From Mytilus trossulus (Eukaryota; Mollusca; Bivalvia; Mytilida; Mytilidae), in assembly GCF_036588685.1 (NCBI RefSeq), contig NC_086376.1:10803911-10867910 (forward strand): a stretch of DNA of 64,000 nt. Reading direction: 5' to 3'. The notes beneath the pieces were generated by a model. The model saw nothing but the letters and a program-made list of their open reading frames with translations, did not search any database and was not told where the DNA came from. Each line of letters begins with the position of its first letter. Within the stretch, counting starts at the first letter, position 1. This document shows positions 47,253 to 61,100 of the stretch, in pieces. Both the position numbers and the translations under genes were made by a program.

Positions 47253-47830
47253 GAGTAGGTCCAGTAAGACCCCTTTTTGGCCCCAAAATATAGCAGTTTT
47301 ACAAAATTGTTCAAATGTATACTTTCAGCTATTTATTGGACAGTAGAATGCTTCTGCTACGTAAATATGGGCTGTTTTTTGACGATACGATGTACATATA
47401 TCGAGTACTAGCACCATTAAGTCATGTTAAATTACTGAAATCTTCACAATTCTAGCATTTTGGTTAAATTTTAGACGGTTTCCGTGTAAAACGAAAGTGG
47501 CCGCATTCGTGTTCATCTAAAATATTTAAATGTACGTTGTATTTGATGATATTACATAAACATATATAAAGGTTGAGGATGAACACGGATGCGGCCACTT
47601 TCATTTTTGACAAAAACCATCATAAAAGTGACATTTTTCAGCATTTTTTGTAGATTTGTCATATTTGAGCTTGAATCGGAGCGTTGTTAATGCCTTAATT
47701 AGTTAAAATCTTTCACATAAATTAATTGAATCAAATAAAATAGACACTTAAGTGTTTAAAAAGTGGTCAATATCTTTCGTCATATGAACTTGAAATTTGA
47801 GGCCATAATCGGTCCTTACCGGACCTACTC
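47253..47830. mobile_element. Nested 578-bp inverted-repeat element with central hairpin
   Basis: Ends GAGTAGGTCC(A/G)GTAAG and complement. The centre holds a strong hairpin: AAGTGGCCGCATTCGTGTTC (47496 on) against GAACACGGATGCGGCCACTT (to about 47602). It is inserted in the interior of the 46493-48540 element. Confidence 0.7.
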
Positions 47831-48764
47831 CTTTACTAAATACATACAAAACAGTATACGCATACTTATCCTGCTTCTATTAGAAGTAAACGGATACATT
47901 TGAAGCATTGTTTAAGAGGCATCATTTTACTTTGTGATCCTCGTTAAAATGCTGTCGATTTTAATAAAAGATACGTCCGACGGTAAAATAGGCATACATG
48001 TATTCTTGTGTGAATTATAAACTGACATGATTAAAAGCTTATAAATAAAAGAATAAATGTTGCATATTCCGACAATGAACGAATTTTGTATTTATAATTT
48101 TTCAATGACGACTGTAAGGGAGGTTGTAACATTGGTGTGAACGACAGTATATACCAATTATCCCAATATTCAATACCATGAATATGCTCCAAATTGTTAA
48201 AAAATCATTTTAAATGAAATTTAATATTTTGCGACACGTAAATTAGTACCTTTATAGCAATTATTACTTTGTCGAACTTGTTTATTTAGAAACAAGCACT
48301 TAAGCCTACCGGAAAATTATATAGTCTATCACATATATTATACCTAAGCATACTAGCTTTTGCAAAACTTTTTTAACCTCGATTTTTAACCCCTCGAATC
48401 TTACCCTTTGAACCATCGCACTTTAGCGTAATACACCAACGTACTTTAGCGAACAAACAACCATCGCACTTTAGCGTGAGACACCATCATACTTTAGCGT
48501 AGACCATCGCACTTTAAAGTACCATCGCACTTTAGAGTCCAACATATTCCCTCAAAATTGATCCTTCATGTATATAATCGAAGACTGTATGTTGATCGCT
48601 ATATATCTTAGATATCTTGAGGTTACTAAGTTCCCTCATTGTCATATACCCAACATCTCCTCTTACTAATTTACACAAATATATATATGTATAAAGTTGA
48701 AAATGACAGTTGTGAAATACTTTCAGTTGGGATGAGTATTATGTGTAAATAACAAGGGACGGTT

Positions 48765-48835
48765 CTAACACTGTGTGAAATTGGACGTCAGCTTTTCAAA
48801 ACTTGTGCGCTTTTTGACCGTTGTGCTAGGCGTCG
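48765..48835 (-). CDS. Weak candidate last exon of copy 3
   Basis: After the acceptor GACTATTAG the phase-compatible frame reads TPSTTVKKRTSFEKLTSNF, then TQC and TAG. The 71-bp length equals the last exon of copy 1, but the peptide does not align with it. A second phase-compatible frame, with another acceptor, runs 48665-48532 into the edge of a mobile element. Neither is compelling. Confidence 0.18.
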
Positions 48836-49021
48836 CTAATAGTCAAATACGAATAAGCTTTTACTGAACATCTTCAATGTAACAGAAAGAACGTTTACCT
48901 TTAAAGTTTATGCAGAATAACCGTTTTCAAATGTAGAACATAGAGTAAGAACAACGTGGTAGTCATGTTATAATGTTAAAAAGAAACACCAAGATAAAAT
49001 TAACGATTCACATATACATAC

Positions 49022-49190
49022 CCATGCCTGGAACGCTGAGTTTAAAAAATGCAAACGGGAAATAAAGAACCACACCCACTGCTAAATACGTGACAGCATA
49101 CCAAAATTCAACTTTTACTGGTTCAAGGAATGGTGCTACTACTAAGTACACACAGCAAATAAGTACCAGTATAGGTATGAGTATCGGTAC
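49022..49190 (-). CDS. SLC7A9-like: Copy 3 exon 11 (TM11-TM12)
   Basis: 169 bp, acceptor ATTACAG, donor GTATGT. It encodes [40 protein letters not shown] and ends SVPGMG. Without splicing a stop follows after four codons. Confidence 0.93.
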
Positions 49191-52100
49191 CTGTAATATT
49201 TGTTGTCAAAATATAGTTGTCAACATAATTGAAGTTTATGCAACTTTCATACAAGTGAAAGGTTATTTTAGCATATATCTAACTAGTGTAAATGGAGTTC
49301 GTTTTTTCAATTTCAAAATAATTAAATTTTCAAAATACTAGTTTATTTTGATAGGGGATTAATAAAGGAATGAAAAGAGCAAAAACAATATATAGGTAAA
49401 TGTGCTTGTTTTCGAAATATTAGCCTTTGAAATTTTGGCGGGAAAATATTCTCTCTTGACTTTTCATAGCTTTATCATTGACAAGTTAAAGTTCTAAAAA
49501 CCTATTAAAAAATAATTAAAATTTTATAAGACTTTTACAAATGGCTTATCATTATACTTGTAAACGATTTATAAAAAGAAAAATGGGGATTAAAGGACAA
49601 GTTTTTTTAAAGCAGAGGATTCCGAAAATCTGACAAAAACTCCAAAACATGACAAGCGAACTTCCTTAATCCACCATTTTCGGTGTTTTCTTTATTTTAC
49701 TTTTTATCAATCTTGCTTTAAATAATTCAAATATTTTCACCATATAATTTGCCATTCAAGTTAGTTAAACAACCTAACAGTCTAAATGGTACATAATTAC
49801 ATGGAAAAATTCAGAACAAATAGAATTGTAAAATTGTGACTAATTTCACTGCATAGAGCACGGGTGTTTAGAGTGACGTCAATAATCGCAAGCTTTAGAA
49901 ACACAATCATAAAGCATGAAGCAGTTAAGAACAACCAGTCATTTCAATGAACAAATCAAAACAGCTAAAGCCTTATATGGTCAATTTGGCTTGTGTTACC
50001 AAAGTTCAATCATAAGATACTATTGTCGTTTCATTTATTATTGTAATGGGCTTTATTTCCCGTATTCGACACATGATTTGGATTTTAGGTATTGTTTTCG
50101 AAATTTAAAGCTTCGTTTAAACGAATCGATTTCGCCACATCTATATATAGTTGTTTGATTGTCAGGTTACAAAGAAATTTAAAGAAAGAATAAAATATTA
50201 AACATTAAATGTGAATAAAACACCATAAAAATTCAAGATTTTTAAACAACCACGGCACTTGTCACGGAATTTGATTTTAAATATACACATTAATATAGCA
50301 GAATATACTCGTATTTTTAAAATATACCACTCGGTCGCAAGCTTCCGTTGTATTTCGATCTTGTGGATGTCTTTCTCAATGAAACTTGTAATGTCGTAAA
50401 CTTATGACTTATAGACTATGTGGTATGGGGTTTGCTCATTGTTGAAGGCCGTACGGTGACCTATAGTTGTTAATGTCTGTGTCATTTTGGTCTCTTGTGG
50501 ACAGTTGTCTCATTGGCAATCATACCACATCTTTTTTATTTATATTACATTACATTAAATACCAATTGGTGTAAAACACGCGTATTTCTGTTGCCGGAAT
50601 CATTAGTAGCAGCAGGACTTTTACTCATGTCAACCGTGAATTATTTGGTCATTTAGCTACTAAATTGCAATATTTTCTCAGAGACAAGTGCCTGTGCATG
50701 CAACATCTACAGCCTGTTATTCTCATATTCAAATTAGAATACCTGCCTTTACCCATAAATATTACCTTTAATGGCCGTTTAGTGTCTTTCATTTTGAATC
50801 GTAAAACTAGGTTTGCAACCATTCCAAATCCATAAAAGAACCATGTCAAAAATCCAAGCAAATTCAGCAATAGACTTATGTTTGAGGGTAGTATCATGAT
50901 AAAAGACAATGCTACCTGAAAATATTATAATTCACATAAACGTATGCTTCTAGATATACATTAACATATTTTGGTTTATTAAGCTTGCATAAAGTGAAAA
51001 TTTACAGAACATACTTTAAATTCTGATAAACTGTTGATGTTGCATAACAAGTCATTAAAAATCCCAAGCTAACAATTGTGTTCGCCAGACGCGTGTTTCG
51101 TCTACAAGTCATCAGTGACTCTCCAATTAAAAAAAGTCAAAAGGTCATATCAAGTAAGAGGTCTTTAGTTTGATATGTTGTGACTTGTGTACTATTATTT
51201 GTCTGTTTTCTTTTCTTTTTTAGCCATGGCGTTGTTAGTTTATTTTCGATCTATAGGTTTGACTGTCCCTCTGGTAACGATCGCTCCTATTTTGAAGTGC
51301 ATTGACGAACAACACATTCCAAAAGATTTTCGAAGTACAGCTACAGTATTCTATTCCTCGAGAGCATCTTTAGTTTTTCGGACAATTTGAAGTTTTAAAA
51401 CTGACAAAAGCAATTATGCCATAAACTTATTCCATTTTGAAATATCAATGCTTAAAAAAAAGAAGTAAAAAGTAAAAATGATGTACCAAAACTTGATTAA
51501 GCCAAATTTGACTGAAAGCTCGAGAAATATATAAACATCAAAATTCACAAAACAAAAGACTGTATTTCATCCAGGGGTTGAAACAATGAAAAATAAAATT
51601 GAAACAAAATGAATCACACTTCAGATTTCTATGTTAAAAACTAAATTAAAACGCACGATCCCTTTACTCTTCTCTAAGCATTATCCTTTTTCGTTAAAAG
51701 TTATAAATCAGGCGATAGTTAAATAAAGAGATAATCAAAACTCACACGTTGGCGAAAGATCTACAAAATTGTTGAAAAAAAAGCCGACGCAAGACAGATA
51801 ACAGTCTACAATACCCAACGTGGAAGCAGAAGCTAAAGAAGAGATACACGAGCGCAATAAAACAACCCTGTGGTGATTTAGGTGCTCTATAATATGTAAA
51901 TAGGCCCAGTTTCAAATGTCATTTAAAATTTATTCAATGAAGTAAATATCAAAAAGAAAATTTGGTATGATTGCCAATGAGACAACTTTCCACAAAAGAC
52001 CACAATGACACAGACATTAACAAATAGAGGTCACCGTACGGACTTCAACAAAAGAAAAGCCCATACCACATAGTCAGCTATAAAAGGCCCCGATAAGACA

Positions 52101-55100
52101 ATGAAAAACATTTCAAACGAGAAAACTAACGGCCTCATTTATGTAAAAAACAAAAAGAACGAAAAACAAATATGTTACACATTAACAAACGACAACCACT
52201 GAATTACAAGCTATTACCTGTATAATTAAAGTATACCCTGTCTTACAAATATGAATACTTAAATAGTTATCAAAAGTACCAGGATTATAATTTAGTACGC
52301 CAGACGCGCGTTTCGTCTACATAAGACTCATCAGTGACGCTCAAATCGAATTATTGATAAAGCCAAACATGTACAAAGTGGAAGAGTATTGAGGATTCAA
52401 AATTCCTAAAAGTTGTGCCAAATACGGCTTTAGGTAATCTATGCCTGGAATAAGAAATCCTTAGTTTTTCGAAAAATTCATAGTTTTGTAAACAGGTTAA
52501 GTTATTATATCAATAATTATGTCGATGTTTTCTGTAAAATAGAAATCTGTTACCAGTTTAGAGTTGTTCCACAAAATAATCTGTCAACAATTTCCACATA
52601 GTATATCAATACTTACTATCAGTATGGTAGATGGTAATGGTATGTTTGAGTTGATGTTTAAGTAACAAAGACACTCTGGAAAAAGTCCTTCCCTTGCTGT
52701 AGCAAAGATGATTCTTAATAAATAAAAGAAAATAGAACAACTTAATAATATGTTGGTGCACTTGAAATGTATAAAAATAACGTATACAAAGAAGTTTGAA
52801 CATTAAGTGTATAAGAGAAACAAATAAGAGCTATGGCCTCCTTATCTCAGTTCTTTGTCTTCTGTGTTGTGTGTTGTGTGATGTTGATTGTTATTTGTCT
52901 TGTTGGTATTTCTCGTCTTTTTTGGGCTATGGTTTGAATTTCCCGTAAGCGTCGTTCGCCTCTGTTTTAAATCCTTTTACACTCAGCTGACAATGTCGAT
53001 CGCAATACTCAAAATGATTAAATACTACAAATACGTATGATGTCGTATCGTCATTATTATTCTAATTAAAGGCAACAGTAGTATACCGCTGTTCAAAACT
53101 CAGATATCCATGGACAAAAAAAAAATCGGGTTAACAAACTAAAACTGAAGGAAACGCATAAATATAAGAGGAGAACAACGACACAACATTAAAATGTAAC
53201 ACTCACAGAAACGGACTAAGCATTAGACACAATCCTATGAGAATAACAAATATAAAACATACTCTATTTTCATAGGTAGTTTAGGTTCAACAGAGTAAAC
53301 TTTATAAAATAATTTAACTCACCTACCAACAGCAAAACCCGATGAGTTTAATGACCCATATACTGAACAGGCAACAGTTATGGGTACCAACACTACTGCT
53401 CCAGGTAATACATATTCTGCCCAGGTCTAAAATCAATATTTATGATTAGTTACACAACCGAAAAAACCCAAGAACAGGGTGTATTACAATTTGAGCTTTA
53501 CATAAATCAAATATTTCTGGTTTTGTATACTTACATTGAACTTCTACAAGATAGGTCTGCATTTTTATTTCCACAGGAAATAAAAATGATAATGGAAATG
53601 CTCAAAATAATGCAAGCTTTTTCATCTGTAAGTAAATTATAAATGTTAGGACCGTTACCATTCGGGATTTTTTACCCTTCTGGAGCACATGCATTTTGCT
53701 AATATTGATCACTTTTCATCATAATGCTGTTTCTATATGTATAATAATGATTATGTTTTTATTCATTTCAGATTCTGTCGTGTTTAGAGTTAAAGAATTG
53801 AATTGATCCTATAGTCTATAAATTTAGCAATGGTAGATCAGATAAGTTTGGGTGAAATAAATGTGGAATAAAGTAAATTCCATTTAATCATATGAACTGA
53901 ATTTAAAGGGTCTTCTATGGAAAGGTTAGATGATAGCGAATTTCCAAGCATTTCTATCAAATGTGTTAGTGAAGATTTTTTTTTTAATATTTTTTCTATG
54001 CTCTTTAAATCAATATTGTTATATTATTTCGACGGAGATCAAATGCAATTGATACACACAAATTCTATATTTATATATTTATTATTCTTTTTTATCAATT
54101 ACTTTTTAAAAAAAACATGCAGCTATCAACATCTTAAGTTATTATGAACAAGACAAAGCTTACATTGCATATTAATAACACAGCAATCGTTATCACTTTA
54201 AAGGAACTATTATCCACTGGCAAACAAGTGATATGTTTATCTAGCTTGAAAAACTGGGTTAACCAATCATTTTCTTCAAAAACGGTTTTATTATGTTAGG
54301 AATATGACAAGTGTTTCCAATTTGTAACTTGCTTGAGTCATAGAGTCCATTATCGTTCTTCTGACATTGTAACAAGGTTCTAATGTATTTTCTTGTGAAA
54401 TTAATTGGATTTTATGTAGTTCATGCTTTTGACAAAGTTACCCTAAAGAGATGAATGCAAAACACTATGATTTCATGACCTCAAAGATAAACGTCATATT
54501 GTATAAAACAATAGATACAATTCAGTTTTTCGAAAACTTCCTAAATTTGCTAACTTTCAATCTTTGCCGTCTGCTATGTACCAATTTTTACGAAACTGAC
54601 GACATTGAAATATTGCATATATATATTCAGGGAATTCTAACCCTTGTCATATACTTGTATAACTCACCCCTGCAACTGCCCATGATGACAAATACTCATC
54701 TTTATTGAGTACAGCAAAGTAAGATACATTCACCAATAAATAGACCACCAAGACCAGAAGTACAGAGGTAATGATACACAGTGGTAGGTTCCTGTAAGTA
54801 TATCAATACTAATTCTCATCATTTCAAGTTGCTCAATCGTTTTGTGTTCTGTCTAGTGTTTTGGAAAGTGTTACATATGTTTCCTGATGGTGTTGTCTGT
54901 CTGTTTTATTTCACTTTTTGACATTTTAAAGACGCTATGTTATCTGTTTTTGCATTTCATTTTTTATTTAAACAATTGTCGAAGATCAAAGACTAACACC
55001 AGTTTCTACTGAGAAATTATTTAATTTCAACATACTGATAAAGAGAACTTGTTTGTGATAATAAAATAATATAGCAGATATTTGAAAATTACGAATTTAG

Positions 55101-58100
55101 TTATAAATATGTTAATACTACTACATGTGACATAAAAAGTAAAATCACAAAAATTCCAAACTCCGAGGAAAATCCAAAACGGACAGTCTCTTATCAAATG
55201 GCAAAATCAAAAGCTCATACACATCAAACGACCAACTCTCATATTCCTGACTTGGTACATGCATTTTCTTATGTAGAGAATTATATTGACAACGATCTGT
55301 GAACAAAACAAACAGACATTATAGGTAAAAATGTCAAAAAAGGAATACAACAGCTAGTCAACATTGTGTTATTACCTTTAAAATCACTATAAATTAAAAC
55401 AATTGTAAATTGTTAAGTAAAACTCTCAGATAATGGACGCTTATATAAGGTGTTTAGAAATCATTTGGAAATGTTTTACTGTTAAACTTTGACCCGCTTT
55501 ATGCAAACATTTGAGGTGTAGAGCGAAATTTATCTAGAAAGTAACGATTTTGTCTTTCCAAAAATAAATAATTTAGCCATGTTTTCTATGGATGCATTCC
55601 TTTTTTTTCTATCATGTTTTACCGCTGGTCTAGTGAGTTCATGTTGAATCATTATGTCACTAATTATTGGTGAATCGAGGAAAAAAACAAGAAATATGGA
55701 TCTCTATATAGAATGAGCATTTTACTTCTACAACTGAACCAAAACTTTTATTTTTCTTTAGAGGTTTTGTACATATCAACCAAAGGACAAGGGTATAATT
55801 AACTTAATTGGTCACAGTACGTGCTAAAAAGAAAAAGGAAAAACTCATTATGTATACAATCCTGTTCATGTCTTATATTTTAATAATTGCACTAGAACGA
55901 TTTGCAGCTAAACTTTTGTCCTTCCCAAACCCTTTTTCACCTTGAGGTGAAGATTAAAAGTATTACCGTTTTGGTTTCTTTAATTCCTCGACAACGAAAT
56001 TCAATTGAGCCCTGTAAAATAATACAAATTATTCTTATAATTAATCATTTATTTTGTGAAATCGAATTTACGATTTATTTAGAAAATACAATAAAAACTA
56101 TTTTTATTAATACATTTTTTTTATTCTTTTTCGAAACTCTTAAATAAAGGCAACAGTAGTATACCGCTGTTCAAAACTCATAAATCCAATGACAAAAAAA
56201 AAATCGGGGCAACAAACCAAAACCGAGGGAAACGCATTAAATATAAGAGGAGAATGATAATGATTAAAATTGATTAAATGAATACTTCTTATTTTTCTTA
56301 AATCTATTAAAACTACTATATTATCTAACAGAATTTTCATTAAGTAGAACATTCTATTTGAAAACAAGAAATTTGTGCATGGTGCTTTCTCAAAATTTGA
56401 TAACAGTGCAGGAAACAATGTTTCGTCGATTATCATTCTAATCTATTGTGTTTACTGACTGAATGATACTATCTATGTTCCATCCAACTTATGTGAGCCG
56501 TTTATCCATTTACCTATAGTAATTGCCATTATGTATACTCCAATCTAAGAAATAAAGAGTGTTTACCATCCATCGAAAGCCCAGAGTCCACTATACACAG
56601 CAGATACTATAGTTGTTGGGTTGTCTATAGTCCCATCAAACCCAGTAGTCAAACTTCCGAACTGTCCTATACAAAACATAAGCTTTATCTTTATTCAGGC
56701 AAAAGCTAATAGCTATGGAAAAAGTAAGGTATGAATTGTTTTGGCTCAATCCTTAATGACAGTGATATAGTGAAATGATAATGCACTTTTAGCAGCCAGT
56801 TTGGTTCAATTTTGTCAAAATTAAATGAGAACATCGATGTAGAATTATTCACTTGCAAAGGAATGGGTCGATCTATGTTGATCTGTTTTCCTTTGACTTT
56901 CATTTTAACCCTTAGCTAGATATGGATTACGCATGCATTAGTCCTGTTCAGTTACTAAAAGGAACAAAATGTTAACATTGAAAGTGAAACAAGTGTAAAC
57001 CATATGAATGACTGATGATTAGATCCACCATAACTCTTTCTTATACAGGTGAAACGATGATTAACACATAGTTTTAACATACTACAATATTAAATCGAAC
57101 GGACTTTCAAAACTCATATTGCCCGAGTTTTTGACTGTTTATATCCATGATTATTTATGATTTTATTTGAGTCAAATAAATGAACATGAATTCGATAGCT
57201 AATGCTCCTTTAAAGCAAAGTTAACCGTTGAAACTAATTACATTATGATTAAATGTTGAAATGTTATATGCATAATAAAATTGAGAATGGAAATGGGAAA
57301 AAATGTTAAAAAATGCTTATATCAAAATGTTAGTTTTTTCTGATAGTGTTTGTACATTTGTAATCTCTTTTTACTTCAGTATTATTTTATGCTCTCAATT
57401 TTTTCACTTCTGTTGTCTTGTATATTTCCGATTTTGGTATTGCATTTGTATTCGCCACAATACTTTTTTTACACATATATTTATATTTCCAATGAAGGCA
57501 GACGAACGACTACGCATGAAACAAAACAAATGTAATGTTGACCTTTATTTTCCCCCTCAGTACAGTGATATTTTTGCCTATAAGGTTGTATATTGAAAAT
57601 GTCATTTAATCAATTATAATGTGTATCTATTTTCCTACAAATAACCTCACCCCAACGTACTTACCTTTGGCTAGTGAAATAATACCACCAACAATAATGA
57701 TTGTTAATCCCGCCAACTTCAAGGTTGTAAATAGTATCTGGGTCCTGGCAACTAGGCGAACACTTATACAATTGGTTATACCCGCAGATACTACAAAATA
57801 AAGTTATTGTGTGGTTTATTGTCTTTCAACCATGACACAATATATACAAAATACCAAATTCCAATTTTTATCAGGAGGATGGAAATGCAAATATTAAATT
57901 AATCAAGGATAAATATTGCTATTTGTTAATTGCCAGAAACAAAGAAATAACATAAACATTTGCCATCAAAATTTTTACTTCTTTTATTAAAACAACGGTT
58001 TGGTTGTGGATAATAAAAAAAAACATTGTAAACCTAACAAACGAATAGCTTACATAAAACAAAGGCAGCTATTGTTTTCTTTGTTGCTTCATTTGGCCCG

Positions 58101-61100
58101 CACTCATCAAACACAGCTTTCGAAATATATTCGGCTACTGTCAAACTTTTAATAACTTGTCCTCCCGGAAAGATTAATAGCTGTGCCCAAGTATACATGA
58201 AAGCTGGAAAATTTCCAAATGCCGCCAATAAATATGCCACGTCACTTCCAGATTTTGGAATGAGCAATCCAAGTTCTGCATATACAAGCGCGCCTGAAAT
58301 TTCATACACACAAGCTGTTAAACAATACTTAACTTAAATATTATTAGAAATAAAACCAGATTTGTTCAGAGAACAATTGAAGGTCTTCCCGCCATTGATA
58401 TGAAAATATTAAAATTTGGTTACAAATTTCAATTTCAGCTTCAAATGACAGCTCATTGAACGCTGATTCCAAAAATATGTGGTTTGTTTCTATATCAAAA
58501 GATACATATATAAGGGAGATAAGTTTTACTTCCGGTTTAAAAGATGTTACTTCCGTTTTTGTTTGATGGTTTAATAAACACTGATTCCAAAAAAATATGG
58601 TTGTATATACTTTTACATTAATTTAATTCATAAAATATTTACTTCAGGTTAACAAAAGGTATTTCCGGTTGGCTTTTTCAAGGTCACATTACTTGCAACC
58701 TGTTGCAAAAAGTCCCATTAACCATGATTATGATGTAAAAGCAAAGGTCAAAATATATAACGTTAAATCTACCTTTGACCTTGAGCTCAATTTCAAGGTC
58801 ATCAACCAAGGACCTGAAATCAATAGACTCTAGTTTAGGCCTCTTCCTAATATTGTTAATGAATTATATTACCATTCAACTAATATTAGATGTAAAAGGG
58901 GGATGCGCATCAACTGTCTATGTACCCTTTTAACTAAAATTTACGTGTTACGAGATGTCGCAACTAACAACTGTGTGAAAATATTTTGTCGATATCTTAT
59001 ATGATTTCTGAAAATAAGTAATAATAAGCCAAAATCAAAATTTTGAACATAAACTTGACGACCTTGACCTCACTTTCATTTTTTTATACCAAGAAATCAA
59101 ATCAAGAGATCCTAGGCCTTTATCACTTATGGTTCCCCAGTTACAAATACATTTCACTTAATTGAAGACTTATATCAAATACAAAAGGGAAAATAACTCT
59201 CATATGGAGTCTTTGTAAAGCATCGGTCAAAATAAAACCTAACATCCTGAGGATATTATGAGCAATTTTGAAAAAAAGTTGTATCTTTCTTTTACGGTTG
59301 CGGAGGAGATCTCATAACAAGAAAAACAGTGTTTAGGGAGATAACACTTATAAAGAAAAGTGTTCGGTTAAACTGGATCAGTTTCAAAAGCGTATCGACT
59401 GTATGATATCATATACAAAATAAACTAAGCGACATCTTTTGAAACAAAAATACACAGCAATAAAAAAATTAGGCAGAAGAAAAAAATAAAAAAAAAATAA
59501 TCAGAAGAAAACCAATAGGTCTTTCCATGGAAAGGTGGAAAGACCTAATAAAGTGTCAACATCAACATAAGGATCTCGTAATATTTCGTTAACACTTAAC
59601 TTCAGCATGTTCAGCACTCCGTCTTTTTTAATAGATGAATTTGGTGATTTTCTTTTTCGAAATGTCTTTAATTATATTTAACTATTTCATCATCTGTTTT
59701 GGCTTATAAAATTTAAACTATCTAATGTTGGGGAATTTGTAAGTGTTACATACCCATCAAAGATATGAGTCCACATCCACACCATGTTATAAGACAAACA
59801 CCTACTGAACCAGTATTCTGTAAGACGCCTTTAGGGGAGACAAAAATACCAGAACCTGAAAAGTTATAAAATCAAATTTACCACATACTTGTACAAACAT
59901 AAAATTGAGAAAGGAAATGGGGGATGTGTCAAAGCGACAACAACCCGACCATAGAGAAGACAACAGCATCTTTTCATTTAAAGTTAACAGGATTGTTTTA
60001 TTTTTCAAATGATTGTTTTAAATGAGTACAATATATGTCCAAAATACTATGTATCCTTTTAATGTTTTTGTCTTTCTACAAATAAAAACCGTTGCACTAC
60101 TCTCAACGAAAATGTATGAAAGAACGCTTTTATTTTAAACGTGCACTCAGTCGCAATGTTTATCATCCCCAGAATGTTTTAAGTATACAGGCCAAGGAAC
60201 TTTTTCATATAGGATGATATAATAAGGCTTGAACGATTTTCTAACTTTGAGATGATAATAAAGAATCGGATTCAGCAGTAAGCCGACTTGACTTTAGATT
60301 GATGGATGACCTTTCCATTTTCATTTATAACAAAGTGGATATATGCAAAATGAAATTGTCTTATTCGTTTATGTTTTTATTGCAGTTTTTTTTGTTTTTT
60401 TGAAAGCCAAACAAAACCCCCAGAGAATACTTAATATAACAAAGGGCCAAAATAACAGTAGTACCATGTACTGAGTTTGAATATTGGATTAATATACATT
60501 GATTGACAATGTAAGCACGACAGGCGCCACTTGTGGATTACCTGATATCATAGCGGTAACTTTTCGATATCATAACGGTAACTTTTCGTTTTAAAAAGTT
60601 TTTTTGCCGGAATCTCATCGAGTTGTGAATTTTGATTGCACTTTTTGTATCTTTAGCTAAGACACAAAAATAAAACGGTAGGTTAGATAAAATTAAAACA
60701 GATATACAGGTACAAAGCATTGATATATTATATTGTCACACAATATTTTGGTACTAAATTTTATATTTCAAACTGTCTAATTATATTGATTTCCATTATG
60801 TACATTTCGTATACAGCATGCATATTTAATTTATTGAATACTAAGAATGATCTCGAAATTTGCTATGAATTTACATGTCCGAAATATTTGTTTACATCTG
60901 AAACATGTAAGATTATAAATTTCTGTTTGTCAATAACCTTTTAAACTTTAAGCTAATGCAAACATGTTACAAGTTCGTTATGCAACTTTTATACGGTCAT
61001 ATCAAATACATGTATACACATAATTTAATTCACCGATAGATTGATCACCTATCGTAATTCTCTTTGATAAACGTAATCAGTCTATAATTATATAATTTCT

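Larger units (their letters stand above)
46493..48540. mobile_element. 2-kb element with clustered subterminal CTAAAGTGCGATGG motifs
   Basis: Ends GGACTCTAAAGTGCGATGG and its complement (46493-46511 and 48522-48540). Four copies of CTAAAGTGCGATGG or near matches lie within 46497-46570 and six in inverse orientation within 48412-48540. The interior carries nested insertions: CpG-rich repeats at 46625-47072 and a 578-bp inverted-repeat element at 47253-47830. No transposase. No clean target duplication is visible. Confidence 0.75.

Noticed and set aside
57303..57596. A 97-codon hydrophobic plus-strand open frame.
   Set aside because: It lies within a copy 3 intron, is T-rich, and its hydrophobicity follows from base composition. 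No family recognised.
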